A DNA stretch of 64,000 nucleotides from Cohnella phaseoli. Its GTDB lineage: Bacteria; Bacillota; Bacilli; Paenibacillales; Paenibacillaceae. The stretch is from the NCBI RefSeq assembly GCF_003386235.1, contig NZ_QRDZ01000011.1, forward strand, positions 62,001 through 126,000, read 5' to 3'. Positions within the stretch are counted from its first letter, which is position 1. Each line of letters opens with the position of its first letter. Below, one piece after another: positions 26,727 to 35,069 of the stretch. The notes under the pieces were generated by a model that saw only the letters and a program-made list of their open reading frames with translations, ran no database searches and was not told the origin of the DNA. Both the position numbers and the translations under genes were made by a program.

Positions 26727-28031
26727 TTAAACCTCGAACAAGTCTCGCAAATAAGGTGTCAGGAATATCCCGTCGGGATCTAATTGTCTGCGGCATTCCT
26801 GAAACTTATCCCACATCGGGTAGGCCTTGCGCAGCTCCGCCGCTTTCAAGGAATGCAGCTTGCCCCAATGCGGACGCCCTCCGTGCCGTAGAAAAATCCG
26901 CTCCATATCCGCAAAATAACGCTCATGAGGCATACCTCGGTACATATGAATGGCAATATAGGCGGAATCCCTGTCGTAGGCGGGACTCAGCCAGATTGGA
27001 TCGCCCTTGGCAAAGCGGCATTCTATCGGAAAATGAACGCGATAATTGCCTCGCTCCATCTGCTCGCGCATCTCTCGAATGACCGATTCCATCGCCTCGG
27101 CCGGCAAATTGTACTCCATTTCGTTAAAACGGACAAGCCGCTTCGTCGCGTATACCCGGTGGCTTAGCCCCACCTTGCTGGCCGTCGGAACGACTGCGGC
27201 GCACAGTCGGCTCACCGGGGCGCTCAGCGGAGGAACCCAGCGGCATAGTCCGGACAAAGCGCCGAACACCCCGTTCTCCAACACAAGATCGCTCAAATAG
27301 CCCGCTAGCTTATCCGGAACGACGGGTTCCTCCGTCTCGTTCATCATTTTCAACTGGCATGGCTCCGCGTACGGAAACCAGTAAAATTCGAAGTTGCGAT
27401 GATTGCGCGCCAATTCGTCCAAACGCTGAAGACAGTCGGACAGCGGGACGCGAGCGCTCTCGTATTTTAACTTATAAGAAGGCCGCAGCCTCAGCGTTAC
27501 TTGAACGATTATCCCCAATGCGCCCAGTGAAATCTGTAAAGCTCTAAACAGCTCGGGATGAGAGGTTTCGGTTACGTCCAGCACTTCGCCGGTTCCGGTC
27601 ACAACGGTTAAGCCGATCACCTGCGTCGAAATGTTCCCGAACGTCAGTCCGGTTCCGTGCGTGCCGGTGCTGATCGCCCCGGCGATCGATTGCACGTCGA
27701 TATCGCCAAGGTTCTCCTGTGCCATGCCCTCCGAATAAAGCAGCTCTCCGAGCATCCTCAGCTTCGTTCCGGCCCATACCGTCGCCGTACAGGCTTCCTT
27801 ATCCACTTGCAGAATGCCCTGCATTCGATCCAGGGAGACGAAGACGTCGTCCGACGCGGCGACTGCCGTAAACGAATGCCCGGAGCCGACGACGCGCAGC
27901 GTTCTCCCTTCTCTACGGCATAGTCCGACCGCTTCCGCAACCTCTTCGATGTGCAAGGGATACAGAACCGTGCGCGGAGTCGCGCTCACGAGCCCCGACC
28001 AATTTCGCCACTTGCGACCGCTCTTCATCAT
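26727..28031 (-). CDS. FAD-linked sugar-lactone oxidase (D-arabinono-1,4-lactone oxidase-like)
   Basis: VAO-family flavoprotein, 434 aa. The N-terminal FAD-binding domain has VVGSGHSFTAVAASDDV, whose His is the usual covalent flavin site. GTHGTG and LGALGIIVQVTLRL follow. The C-terminal ALO domain ends with GGRPHWGKLHS, the HWxK motif of aldonolactone/alditol oxidases. The gene overlaps the PLP-enzyme gene by ATGA. The pair aldolase/deaminase plus ALO-like oxidase, here with an aldehyde dehydrogenase, is a recurrent gene neighbourhood. The substrate is an unidentified sugar alcohol or lactone. Confidence 0.9.
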   Translation of the reverse strand: MMKSGRKWRNWSGLVSATPRTVLYPLHIEEVAEAVGLCRREGRTLRVVGSGHSFTAVAASDDVFVSLDRMQGILQVDKEACTATVWAGTKLRMLGELLYSEGMAQENLGDIDVQSIAGAISTGTHGTGLTFGNISTQVIGLTVVTGTGEVLDVTETSHPELFRALQISLGALGIIVQVTLRLRPSYKLKYESARVPLSDCLQRLDELARNHRNFEFYWFPYAEPCQLKMMNETEEPVVPDKLAGYLSDLVLENGVFGALSGLCRWVPPLSAPVSRLCAAVVPTASKVGLSHRVYATKRLVRFNEMEYNLPAEAMESVIREMREQMERGNYRVHFPIECRFAKGDPIWLSPAYDRDSAYIAIHMYRGMPHERYFADMERIFLRHGGRPHWGKLHSLKAAELRKAYPMWDKFQECRRQLDPDGIFLTPYLRDLFEV

Positions 28032-29176
28032 AAGAAGTTTTCCCCCATCCCCCTATAGGTCGCGTAACGATCGACGACAGCGCCGTTCGAGATGACATAC
28101 AAGGAGTCGAATCGTTCGCACAGCTCGCCTGCCTTAGCATGACGGAAAAACACGGGATCGCCCAGCGCAAGCGCCAATTCCGAATCCCCCTTGCGGCGGA
28201 GCGGCGTCTGCACCTCCCCCGCGCCTTCAAGCGGCATCAGTTCAAGGCCTTCCGGCAAAAAGGGCCGCGGCAGCTTCGATCTCTCCGCCGCGCCGGAAGC
28301 GACATATCCTCCCCCCATGCAGGTAACGATGTCCGCTCGCGGCCTTCTGACGACCTCAACCGCAAACCCGGCGGCCGGAGCGTAACGGAATCCGCGGTAA
28401 TCGTCGAACAGTCCCGGAGAATAAAATCCCGAGCCGGCTGTCAGCTCCGTGACGACCTCTTCCTCCCTGGAGCTGGCTAGGCTGCCTGTGCCTCCCGCGT
28501 TCACGAGACCGGGGGCCGCGCCCATCGAACGAAGGTTTTCCACGACGGCTTTCCTGCGCGCTGCCACCTCGCGGATCGAGCGTTTTTTCAGCAATCGAAT
28601 CAAGCCGTTCTTTAACGCGGCTCCCGGAACGTTATCGCCGACTCCGGCGATCTGCGCTTCGTATCCCATCACGCCTTCGAGCCATACCGATTCGGATCGG
28701 ACAATCCGCTCCGCAACCGGACGCACGCTATCCCATCCGCTCAGGGGAGAACGCCACACGCCAAAGCGCAGACCCGGATAGTCGGACGACATGTCGATAT
28801 CGAGGCATAGCGGAACGCGCACTCCTGTCGCCCGGGCAATTCCTTCGATTCGTTCGACATGCTCGAGACAATCCGTCATGAAAACGATGCGGCGCCCTTC
28901 TCCAATCCACTCGACCAGCCTCTCAATGCCCGATGCCTGCCATGTCGGATAGCCGAGCAGCAGATTATCGAACCCTTTTTCCGCCAGAAAACAAGCCTCC
29001 TCCGCAGAGTAGCACATCACGCCCTCGAACCGGTCGTCCGCATTGAGAATGTAGCGAAGCGTCTCCACGGAACGAATCGACTTGCTGGCGATGCGGATGG
29101 TTTTGCTTCCGGCCGCGGCTGCGATCCGACGGATATTCAGATCCAGCAAATCCCGGTCCAAATAAGCGAACGGCAT
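28028..29176 (-). CDS. PLP-dependent amino-acid deaminase/aldolase (alanine racemase N-terminal fold)
   Basis: Fold-type III PLP enzyme, 382 aa from the ATG used. PLP lysine lies in RIASKSIRS. LCLDIDMSS, the GYEAQIAG segment, VNAGGTGS and the C-terminal D-serine dehydratase/threonine-aldolase-like domain with GDPVFFRHAKAGE are all typical. The ATG at 29176 has no ribosome binding site. The frame is open upstream and encodes PDYAVYKQAFANIPMPFAYL, a likely true N-terminus. The only possible start there is a CTG at 29224, preceded by AGAGGAAG. So the real protein is probably about 16 residues longer. It is coupled downstream to the ALO-like oxidase and lies after the aldehyde dehydrogenase. Confidence 0.88.
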   Translation of the reverse strand: MPFAYLDRDLLDLNIRRIAAAAGSKTIRIASKSIRSVETLRYILNADDRFEGVMCYSAEEACFLAEKGFDNLLLGYPTWQASGIERLVEWIGEGRRIVFMTDCLEHVERIEGIARATGVRVPLCLDIDMSSDYPGLRFGVWRSPLSGWDSVRPVAERIVRSESVWLEGVMGYEAQIAGVGDNVPGAALKNGLIRLLKKRSIREVAARRKAVVENLRSMGAAPGLVNAGGTGSLASSREEEVVTELTAGSGFYSPGLFDDYRGFRYAPAAGFAVEVVRRPRADIVTCMGGGYVASGAAERSKLPRPFLPEGLELMPLEGAGEVQTPLRRKGDSELALALGDPVFFRHAKAGELCERFDSLYVISNGAVVDRYATYRGMGENFL

Positions 29177-29245
29177 CGGGATATTCGCAAACGCTTGCTT
29201 ATATACGGCATAATCGGGCGTCAGAAGGATCTTCCTCTCGTCGTA

Positions 29246-30649
29246 TTATCGAAGCAGCTTGCGTATGATGTTTAAGCCGTTTTTGGCTTTCGGATACCGA
29301 AACGGAAAATCGAAGCGGCTTGTCTGCTTCAACACGCTTTTGTAATGAGAGAACGTCCGGAAGCCGTGCTCTCCGTGATAGCTGCCGAGTCCGCTCGTCC
29401 CTACGCCGCCGAACGGCAAATACGGCGTGCCCAGATGCATAAGCGTATCGTTAATGCAGCCCCCTCCGAACGGTACCTCGCGGATGATGTCCTGCTGGAA
29501 TCGGGCGTTTTCCGAAAAAACATACAGCGCAAGCGGCTTGGGATTTGCCCTTACGATCGCCAGCAGCTCCTCGGTCGTCTCGTATTCGAGCACGGGCAAA
29601 ATCGGGCCGAAAATCTCCTCTCGCATGACGCGCGAGTTCGTGGATACGCCCTCTAGCAGCGTCGGAGCGATTTGCAGCGCTTCGTCGTCGGTCTGACCTC
29701 CGTAAGCGATGCGGCCTTCCTCCAAGTACCCTAGCAATCTGCGATAGTGCCGTTCGTTGACGATCCGTCCGTAATCAGGATCGCGAAGCGGTTCCTGCCC
29801 GTAAAAGGCTTCGACAGCGTTGGCGATTTCCTTAAGCAGCTCTGCCTTCGCCTCTTTGTGCACGAGCAAATAGTCGGGCGCGACGCATGTCTGTCCGGCA
29901 TTCGTCAGCTTGCCGTAGACGACCCGCTTTGCGGCAAGGGCGAGACGAGCATCCTTGTGGACGATGCACGGGCTTTTGCCGCCGAGCTCCAGCGTGACCG
30001 GGACAAGCTGCTTAGCGGCCGCTTCCATCACGATGCGTCCGACCTGCGGGCTGCCGGTAAAAAAGATATGATCGAAAGGGCGCTTCAACAGCTCCGTGCT
30101 GACGGACGCTTCTCCTTCAAGTAACGCCACGTATTCGGGACGGAACGTTTCGCGCACAAGCGCCGCCAGCGTACGTGAGGTGGCCGGCGCCATCTCCGAC
30201 GGCTTCATGACGATCGTATTGCCGGCGGCGATCGCCGAGACGACCGGAACGAGCATCAGGTTCACCGGATAATTCCAAGGACCTATAATAAGCGTCGTTC
30301 CGTAAGGCTCCGGAACAATTCGGCTGCTTGCTCCGAAGTGAGTCATCGGCGTACGGACCCTGTCCGGCTTCGACCAGCGGCGAACATGCCGCAGCGCGAT
30401 TCTGATTTCCGAAAGTACGATGCCGATCTCCGTTGTATATGCTTCCGCTTCCGATTTGTTCAAGTCCCGCTTCAGCGCGTCAAGCAGCTTCGGCTCGAAG
30501 CGCAGCACCGCTTCCCGCAGCTTGATCAGCTGCTCCCGGCGGAACGGGATCGACCTCGTCTCTCCCGTCAGGAAATATTGCTTTTGCCGCTCTACGACGG
30601 CGTCTATTTCACTAGGTTCGATGGCTTGAATCGTATTTTGAGCATTCAA
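29246..30649 (-). CDS. aldehyde dehydrogenase (class 3/YwdH-like)
   Basis: NAD(P)-dependent aldehyde oxidation, 467 aa. Motifs: IIGPWNYPVNL, KPSEMAPATS, FTGSPQVGR (nucleotide-binding), VTLELGGKSP (general-base Glu), NAGQTCVAPDY (catalytic Cys), EEIFGPILPV and the C-terminal hydrophobic tail KNGLNIIRKLLR. Short class 3 enzymes of this type act on medium- and long-chain or aromatic aldehydes. TTG at 30649 is chosen for its AAGGAGA site; the in-frame TTG at 30691 lacks one. It is the first gene of the ALDH, PLP-enzyme and oxidase operon. Confidence 0.93.
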   Translation of the reverse strand: MNAQNTIQAIEPSEIDAVVERQKQYFLTGETRSIPFRREQLIKLREAVLRFEPKLLDALKRDLNKSEAEAYTTEIGIVLSEIRIALRHVRRWSKPDRVRTPMTHFGASSRIVPEPYGTTLIIGPWNYPVNLMLVPVVSAIAAGNTIVMKPSEMAPATSRTLAALVRETFRPEYVALLEGEASVSTELLKRPFDHIFFTGSPQVGRIVMEAAAKQLVPVTLELGGKSPCIVHKDARLALAAKRVVYGKLTNAGQTCVAPDYLLVHKEAKAELLKEIANAVEAFYGQEPLRDPDYGRIVNERHYRRLLGYLEEGRIAYGGQTDDEALQIAPTLLEGVSTNSRVMREEIFGPILPVLEYETTEELLAIVRANPKPLALYVFSENARFQQDIIREVPFGGGCINDTLMHLGTPYLPFGGVGTSGLGSYHGEHGFRTFSHYKSVLKQTSRFDFPFRYPKAKNGLNIIRKLLR

Positions 30650-30841
30650 CGCATTCTCTCCTTCGTCGACTCTTGGCCGCTCCGGTTTCAATCTGATTAT
30701 CTAGGTAAAAGGACCCTGCTGTAAAGAGTTTTCTGACAACTCCAGCTGCATGGCGCGCCTTATTCCCTCTTGGCGCTGCCGCTTCCTATCAATAGTATCG
30801 TGTTGCGTGCTTATTCGCCTCGCCCGACAGCATCTCCCCTG

Positions 30842-30871
30842 TTGCCATACGCGTTTTAGATAAGTTATGAT
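30842..30871 (+). promoter_or_regulatory. promoter of small basic protein gene
   Basis: TTGCCA (30842-30847), 18-bp spacer, TATGAT (30866-30871). A transcript would start near 30878, giving a leader of about 20 bp with ACGGAGGA before the start codon. Confidence 0.55.
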
Positions 30872-30898
30872 CATATTATGAAACGGAGGAATAAACCT

Positions 30899-31117
30899 AT
30901 GAGCAAATCCCACACAAAAAAGCGTAAAAAAGAGGCCATGCAAGCCGGACTCATCGATCCCGAGCTGAATCGCCTGCACTGGCACAGAAAGCCGCAAACG
31001 CAAGTTGTCATGAACAAAAAAGCAGAACAGCGCCGCACGCAATGCCGCCGTAAGGGCAGCCGCGAGGGCGCTGATTTTTTTGTCGCGATATCGTTGCTCC
31101 GGGAGGTAGCCTCATGA
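30899..31117 (+). CDS. small Lys/Arg-rich protein, unknown function
   Basis: A 72-aa protein, strongly basic (SKSHTKKRKKEAMQAG at the start). It is supported by a good ribosome binding site (CGGAGGA, 8 bp before the ATG) and a promoter-like sequence upstream. The in-frame ATG at 30878 lies before that site and is not used. It contains no domain that I recognise. The charge suggests nucleic-acid or ribosome contact, but this is only inference. It converges with the ABC importer operon. Confidence 0.55.
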   Translation: MSKSHTKKRKKEAMQAGLIDPELNRLHWHRKPQTQVVMNKKAEQRRTQCRRKGSREGADFFVAISLLREVAS

Positions 31118-31148
31118 ATTTCGTTCATCGTTCTGCGGAAAAGAAAGA

Positions 31149-31955
31149 TTACCCCTCATGATGATAGCGACGACGGGCCAGCAGCTCCAGCAAATTCACC
31201 ACGCCGTACAATAGAGCGGAGAGCAGCGCCAACATGGCGATACTGACCATGACGAGCGTCATTTGGAACACCTGTCCGCCATAGATGATCAGGTAGCCCA
31301 GCCCCGCCTTCGAGGAGAGAAACTCGCCCATCACGACGCCGACCAAAGTAAGCCCGACATTGACCTTCAGCGTGGCGATAAAATAAGGAATGCTGGCCGG
31401 AAGCAGCACCATTCGCAGCATCTGGCCGCGCGTCGCCCCGAACGATTCCATCAGCTTCAGCTTCGTTTTGCTAATCTCGCGAAAGCCGCTCTCCACCATT
31501 ATGATCGTCACGATGATCGAGATCGCCACCGCCATGCCATAGATCGAGTAGCGATCGCCAAGCCAAATGTAGAAAATCGGACCGAGCGCCACCTTGGGCA
31601 GCGCGTTAAGCACGACGACGTACGGCTCCAGCACCTTGGAGGCAAAGGTCGACCACCAGAACCCGACGGCGATGCCCGTACCGAGCAGCATCGACACGAC
31701 GATGCCGACTAGCGTTTCCCAGCCGGTAATCCAAGTGTGCTTTAGCAGGCTGCCCTCGAAGGCCAGCTCCCGGAACGCGGACGCTAGCTGCGAAGGGCGG
31801 CTCGTCAGCATCGGATCGATCCAGCCCGAACGGGCGGCAAACTCCCATAAGCCCAGGAAAGCGGCGAGCACGGCCAGACGCGACAACAGCACCATTCGCT
31901 GCCGACGCTTCTGAAGGCGCAGGTAACGTTCATAAAGCGGAGACGACATGGCCAT
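31149..31955 (-). CDS. ABC transporter permease, nitrate/taurine/sulfonate type
   Basis: Membrane subunit of a SsuC/TauC/ThiX-like importer, 268 aa with about six membrane spans. The cytoplasmic loop that contacts the ATPase reads LMESFGATRGQMLRMVLLPASIPYFI, the EAA motif. ATG at 31955 is used (AAGGAG 4 bp upstream); ATG at 31949 is an alternative. The start lies inside the ATPase gene. It is the last gene of the importer operon; the substrate is not identifiable. Confidence 0.9.
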   Translation of the reverse strand: MAMSSPLYERYLRLQKRRQRMVLLSRLAVLAAFLGLWEFAARSGWIDPMLTSRPSQLASAFRELAFEGSLLKHTWITGWETLVGIVVSMLLGTGIAVGFWWSTFASKVLEPYVVVLNALPKVALGPIFYIWLGDRYSIYGMAVAISIIVTIIMVESGFREISKTKLKLMESFGATRGQMLRMVLLPASIPYFIATLKVNVGLTLVGVVMGEFLSSKAGLGYLIIYGGQVFQMTLVMVSIAMLALLSALLYGVVNLLELLARRRYHHEG

Positions 31956-32709
31956 CCAGCTCCTTCCAGATCGCATTGAACATGTCGTTGTAGCCGCTCG
32001 CTTGCCTTTTCTGCCACGGCGACAGTCCCTCGCCCTCCTCGAAGCGAATCTCGTGAACCGCCGAAATCGTGCTTGGCCGCTGCGACATGACCATTATCCG
32101 GTCGGCCATGCTGATCGCCTCGGACAGATCGTGCGTAACGAGCACGGCCGTTTTCCCCTGCTCCTTGATGATGCGATGCACCTCGTCGGACAGCTTGAGC
32201 CGAGTCTGATAATCCAAAGCGGAGAACGGCTCGTCAAGCAGTAAAATGTCCGGTTCCGCCACAAGCGTACGGATCAGCGCGACCCGCTGACGCATTCCCC
32301 CGGACAGCTGGCCCGGTCCATGCGAAGCAAATCCCCCAAGCCCGTATCGCTCCAGCAGCTCCAGCGCCTTGCGCCTCGCTCGCCCGCGATCCATCCGCCG
32401 GATCTCCGCGCCGACAAGCAAATTGTTCAGCACGTTCCGCCATTCGAACAGATGGTCGTGCTGCAGCATGTAGCCGACTTTGCGCGAAGGGCCGGACACG
32501 TCCTCTCCGTCGATGCGGACTCTCCCCTTGGTCGGCGCAAGCATGCCGGAGACAAGGGAGAGCAGCGTGCTCTTGCCGCAGCCGCTCGGCCCGACAATGC
32601 TGATAAACTCCCCCCGGCCGATCGACAGATTCACGTCGCGCAGCGCCTCGGTTTCCTGCTTCGGCGTAAAATAGCTTAGTCCAACTTCGTTCAGCTCGAT
32701 GTGCGCCAT
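31930..32709 (-). CDS. ABC transporter ATP-binding protein, nitrate/taurine type
   Basis: ATPase of 259 aa. Walker A GPSGCGKST, Q-loop VGYMLQHDHLFEWRNVLNNL, signature LSGGMRQRVALIR, Walker B ILLLDEPFSALDYQTR, H-loop VTHDLSEA. The layout is that of SsuB/TauB/ThiZ. It lies 7 bp after the binding-protein gene and overlaps the permease gene by 26 bp, so the three genes are one operon. Confidence 0.93.
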   Translation of the reverse strand: MAHIELNEVGLSYFTPKQETEALRDVNLSIGRGEFISIVGPSGCGKSTLLSLVSGMLAPTKGRVRIDGEDVSGPSRKVGYMLQHDHLFEWRNVLNNLLVGAEIRRMDRGRARRKALELLERYGLGGFASHGPGQLSGGMRQRVALIRTLVAEPDILLLDEPFSALDYQTRLKLSDEVHRIIKEQGKTAVLVTHDLSEAISMADRIMVMSQRPSTISAVHEIRFEEGEGLSPWQKRQASGYNDMFNAIWKELDGHVVSAL

Positions 32710-32716
32710 GGCCTCA

Positions 32717-33730
32717 TCATTCCGTTTTCCCGAGTTTGTACACGAAGCTCATGTCGACGACATCGCCCATGTTCGCGATCCGCTCCGCGTCCTTCAGCAC
32801 GCCGTTAGCGACCAGCACGTTTTGCAGCGTATCGAATTGATCCTGCGACAGCTCCGGGTTCGTCGGCCAGGTTCCCTGATTTTTATAGCGATGCACCGAT
32901 TGCAAAATAAGCTCCTTCGAGGTTCCTTCGAAGAACGGAGCCAGCGCCTCCGCAATCTCGTCGTCCGAAGCGGTATTCAGCCACTCTGCGCCCTTGGCGA
33001 CTGCGCGAACAAAACTTTGAATGACTTCCGGATTGCTCTTGATGTAATCCGACGTGGCGACGTACGATGTCTCCGGGAACGCTCCGAACGCTTCGCCGAG
33101 CGAACCTACGTAATGAGCTTTCCCTTCCTGAACGAGCATGGAAGCCACCGGCTCGAACAACTGAATGAAATCGCCCTGTCCGCTCGTGAATGCGCCCGCC
33201 ATTGCCGGGGAAGCGATGTTGGTGATCACGTTAACTCCGGACACTCCCTCTTGAAGCAGCGTAGAATTCAGCACCATCTGCGGCGCGCTTCCGGGCCGCC
33301 AGCCGATGACCGTTTTGCCGCTCAGGTCGCCCCACTTGAAGTCGTCCAGCTTCTCGCGCGACAGCAGGAACGAGCCGTCCTTGGCCGTCAGCTGATGGAA
33401 AACTTTAAGCGTCTTCTCCCCCTTCTGGTTGAAAATGTAGATCGTTGTCTCCGGTCCGACCAGCGAAATGTCCGCCGTTCCCGCAAGCAAGGCGGCCGCG
33501 CCCTTGTCCGAGCCCTGCGCCGTATTCATATCGACGTTAAGCCCTTCATCCTTGAAAAAGCCCTGAGACATAGCCACATAGTGCGGCGCATAAAAGATCG
33601 AACGGATGACCTCGGAAAATTTGACCGTCTTCAGCTCTCCCGACTTGCCTCCGTCCTTTCCGCAGGCCGAGACGGCCAGCGCGACAAGCGCAGCCGCCAG
33701 CAGCATTGCCCATCTGCCCTTGTTCCTCAT
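32717..33730 (-). CDS. ABC transporter substrate-binding lipoprotein (NMT1/SsuA-like)
   Basis: Binding protein of 337 aa with lipobox VSAC. It has the NMT1/THI5-like pattern: FSEVIRSIFYAPHYVAMSQGFFKDEGL, DISLVGPETTI, IGWRPGSAPQMVL and FIQLFEPVASM. Candidates for the substrate are sulfonates, thiamine precursors or similar small molecules; no TPP or SAM riboswitch was seen upstream. ATG at 33730 is chosen because GGAGAG lies 7 bp upstream; ATG at 33748 has no such site. A perfect inverted repeat with an adjacent T-run ends about 21 bp before this start, leaving little space for a promoter. Confidence 0.9.
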   Translation of the reverse strand: MRNKGRWAMLLAAALVALAVSACGKDGGKSGELKTVKFSEVIRSIFYAPHYVAMSQGFFKDEGLNVDMNTAQGSDKGAAALLAGTADISLVGPETTIYIFNQKGEKTLKVFHQLTAKDGSFLLSREKLDDFKWGDLSGKTVIGWRPGSAPQMVLNSTLLQEGVSGVNVITNIASPAMAGAFTSGQGDFIQLFEPVASMLVQEGKAHYVGSLGEAFGAFPETSYVATSDYIKSNPEVIQSFVRAVAKGAEWLNTASDDEIAEALAPFFEGTSKELILQSVHRYKNQGTWPTNPELSQDQFDTLQNVLVANGVLKDAERIANMGDVVDMSFVYKLGKTE

Positions 33731-33750
33731 CCTTATTCTCTCCCTCATGA

Positions 33751-33787
33751 AAAAAAGCTTTGAATAGGTATTATCCTATTCAAAGCC
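33751..33787 (-). terminator. terminator or operator palindrome before the binding-protein gene
   Basis: On the minus strand GCTTTGAATAGG and CCTATTCAAAGC form a perfect 12-bp stem with a 6-base loop, followed by seven T. It fits a rho-independent terminator for the pentapeptide gene. Because the ABC importer gene starts about 21 bp beyond it, an attenuator or repressor-site role is also possible; the loop contains a -10-like GATAAT. Confidence 0.75.
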
Positions 33788-33811
33788 GAGGGCAGGCGTT
33801 CATCCGCCGAG

Positions 33812-34477
33812 TCAGTCGTCCTTCAACACAATGCCGAGCAGATGGGCCACGCCGGATAGCTGGTCCGTTCTCATGATGCAGCCCTGCAAATCCTCCAACG
33901 TCGAACTGAGCGTCCGAAACTCGCAGCTGCTCAAGTCGATCCCCTTCAGCTTCGCGCCGACGAGCTGAGCCTGATCAAGCTCGCATCGCGAAAATTCCGT
34001 CTGATTCAACTGCGCCTCGTAGAAATCGGACTTGTCGAAATTGCCGTCGCGAAAGGCGACATATTTCATATCCGCAAAACGGAACATCGCATATTGGCCG
34101 AAGCATTCCTCAAATTTGACGTTGCGCAGCGTCGCCGTCGACAGGTCCAGGCCGAGCATTTTGCAATGATTAAACTCCACCCGGTGCAGCACCGCATCGC
34201 GGAAAACAACGTTGGACAGATCGCAATGATCGAACACGACGTCGACGAACTCGGCGCGCTCCAGAGTCACGTTGTCGAACGTCACCCGATCGAATACGAC
34301 GCAGTCGAACAGCACCTTGTCCGCCGACTGATTCGAAACCGTACCGGGAACGAACCGACACGTCTCGAACGGCATTTTGTCCTCCATCTCATAGTCGCTC
34401 ACCGTCAAGTCCGCCAATGCGAACGGTTCGAGCAGCCGCGGCGCCTCCGGCGCGTTTTTATCTTTTTTCGTTGCCAT
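33812..34477 (-). CDS. pentapeptide-repeat protein
   Basis: A 221-aa protein whose region about 35-200 is built of A(D/N)LXX/F-type pentapeptides, for example VLFDCVVFDRVTFDNVTLERAEFVDVVFDHCDLSNVVF. These repeats form a right-handed beta-helix. Its size and the two-block pattern resemble Qnr/McbG-like proteins, which mimic DNA and protect gyrase. Gyrase protection here is inference only; many pentapeptide proteins have other roles. Its start lies within the sigma-factor gene (20-bp overlap) with a GGAGG site, so it is the last gene of exporter operon 2. A terminator follows. Confidence 0.9.
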   Translation of the reverse strand: MATKKDKNAPEAPRLLEPFALADLTVSDYEMEDKMPFETCRFVPGTVSNQSADKVLFDCVVFDRVTFDNVTLERAEFVDVVFDHCDLSNVVFRDAVLHRVEFNHCKMLGLDLSTATLRNVKFEECFGQYAMFRFADMKYVAFRDGNFDKSDFYEAQLNQTEFSRCELDQAQLVGAKLKGIDLSSCEFRTLSSTLEDLQGCIMRTDQLSGVAHLLGIVLKDD

Positions 34478-35069
34478 TCCTTCCAGCCTCCGATCGAATA
34501 GTAGAACACTCTCGTCCTATTATGGACGAAATCCGATCGGTTGAGAAGCACTTTTTTCGAACATTCGTTCGCCATACGTCGTTATCTTCGAGCAGCCATT
34601 CGGACAATTGCCTTTTGCCTCGATGGATATCCGACTTGACGGTATTTTCCGGATAATCAAGCAGCCTGGAGATTTCTCCGCTTCCGGCCTGTTTGTACAA
34701 TCTCATGTACAAGGCCGTTCGTTTTCGGAGCTTGAACCTCAGAAGCAATCCCTGTATTGCGCTCTCGAATTCCCGGTCGAGCGCCGCTTGCTCGGGGGCG
34801 ACGAACTGCGCGAACGGAATAGGCTCAAATCGCAGTCCAGCGGTGCGCTTGCGGCGTCGCCACTGGTCCACGAACAGCCGGTAACCCGTTAAGGCCATCC
34901 ATTCCTTCGCGTGCTCAGGCAGCCGATCCTGCAGACACAGCCGCACGAACACCTCCTGCACCAGATCGGCGGCTTCCTCCCGATTGCGGGTCAGTCGAAG
35001 CATGAATTTGTTCAAATACTGAGCGTGCTGCACATACAATTCGGCTACTTCAGCTTGTTTCCGTTCCAT
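34458..35069 (-). CDS. ECF-type RNA polymerase sigma factor
   Basis: Two-domain sigma-70 protein, 203 aa. Region 2 lies at about 10-65 (YLNKFMLRLTRNREEAADLVQEVFVRL). Region 4 lies at about 120-175 (ALYMRLYKQAGSGEISRLLDYPENTVKSDIHRGKRQLSEWL). A basic 30-residue tail follows. ATG at 35069 is supported by AGGAGG 8 bp upstream; the earlier in-frame start at 35102 lies deeper in the ATPase gene. It overlaps the ATPase by 20 bp and the pentapeptide gene by 20 bp. No anti-sigma gene is adjacent; the exporter or its lipoproteins could serve as sensor. Confidence 0.9.
   Translation of the reverse strand: MERKQAEVAELYVQHAQYLNKFMLRLTRNREEAADLVQEVFVRLCLQDRLPEHAKEWMALTGYRLFVDQWRRRKRTAGLRFEPIPFAQFVAPEQAALDREFESAIQGLLLRFKLRKRTALYMRLYKQAGSGEISRLLDYPENTVKSDIHRGKRQLSEWLLEDNDVWRTNVRKKCFSTDRISSIIGRECSTIRSEAGRNGNEKR

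Noticed and set aside
30701..31042. Minus-strand frame between the aldehyde dehydrogenase and importer genes
   Set aside because: It lies antisense to the small basic gene, which has a promoter and ribosome binding site; the minus frame has no recognisable domain.
33700..33812. TPP or other riboswitch upstream of the NMT1-like importer
   Set aside because: Only a simple hairpin is present; no conserved riboswitch core sequence was seen and the leader is too short.
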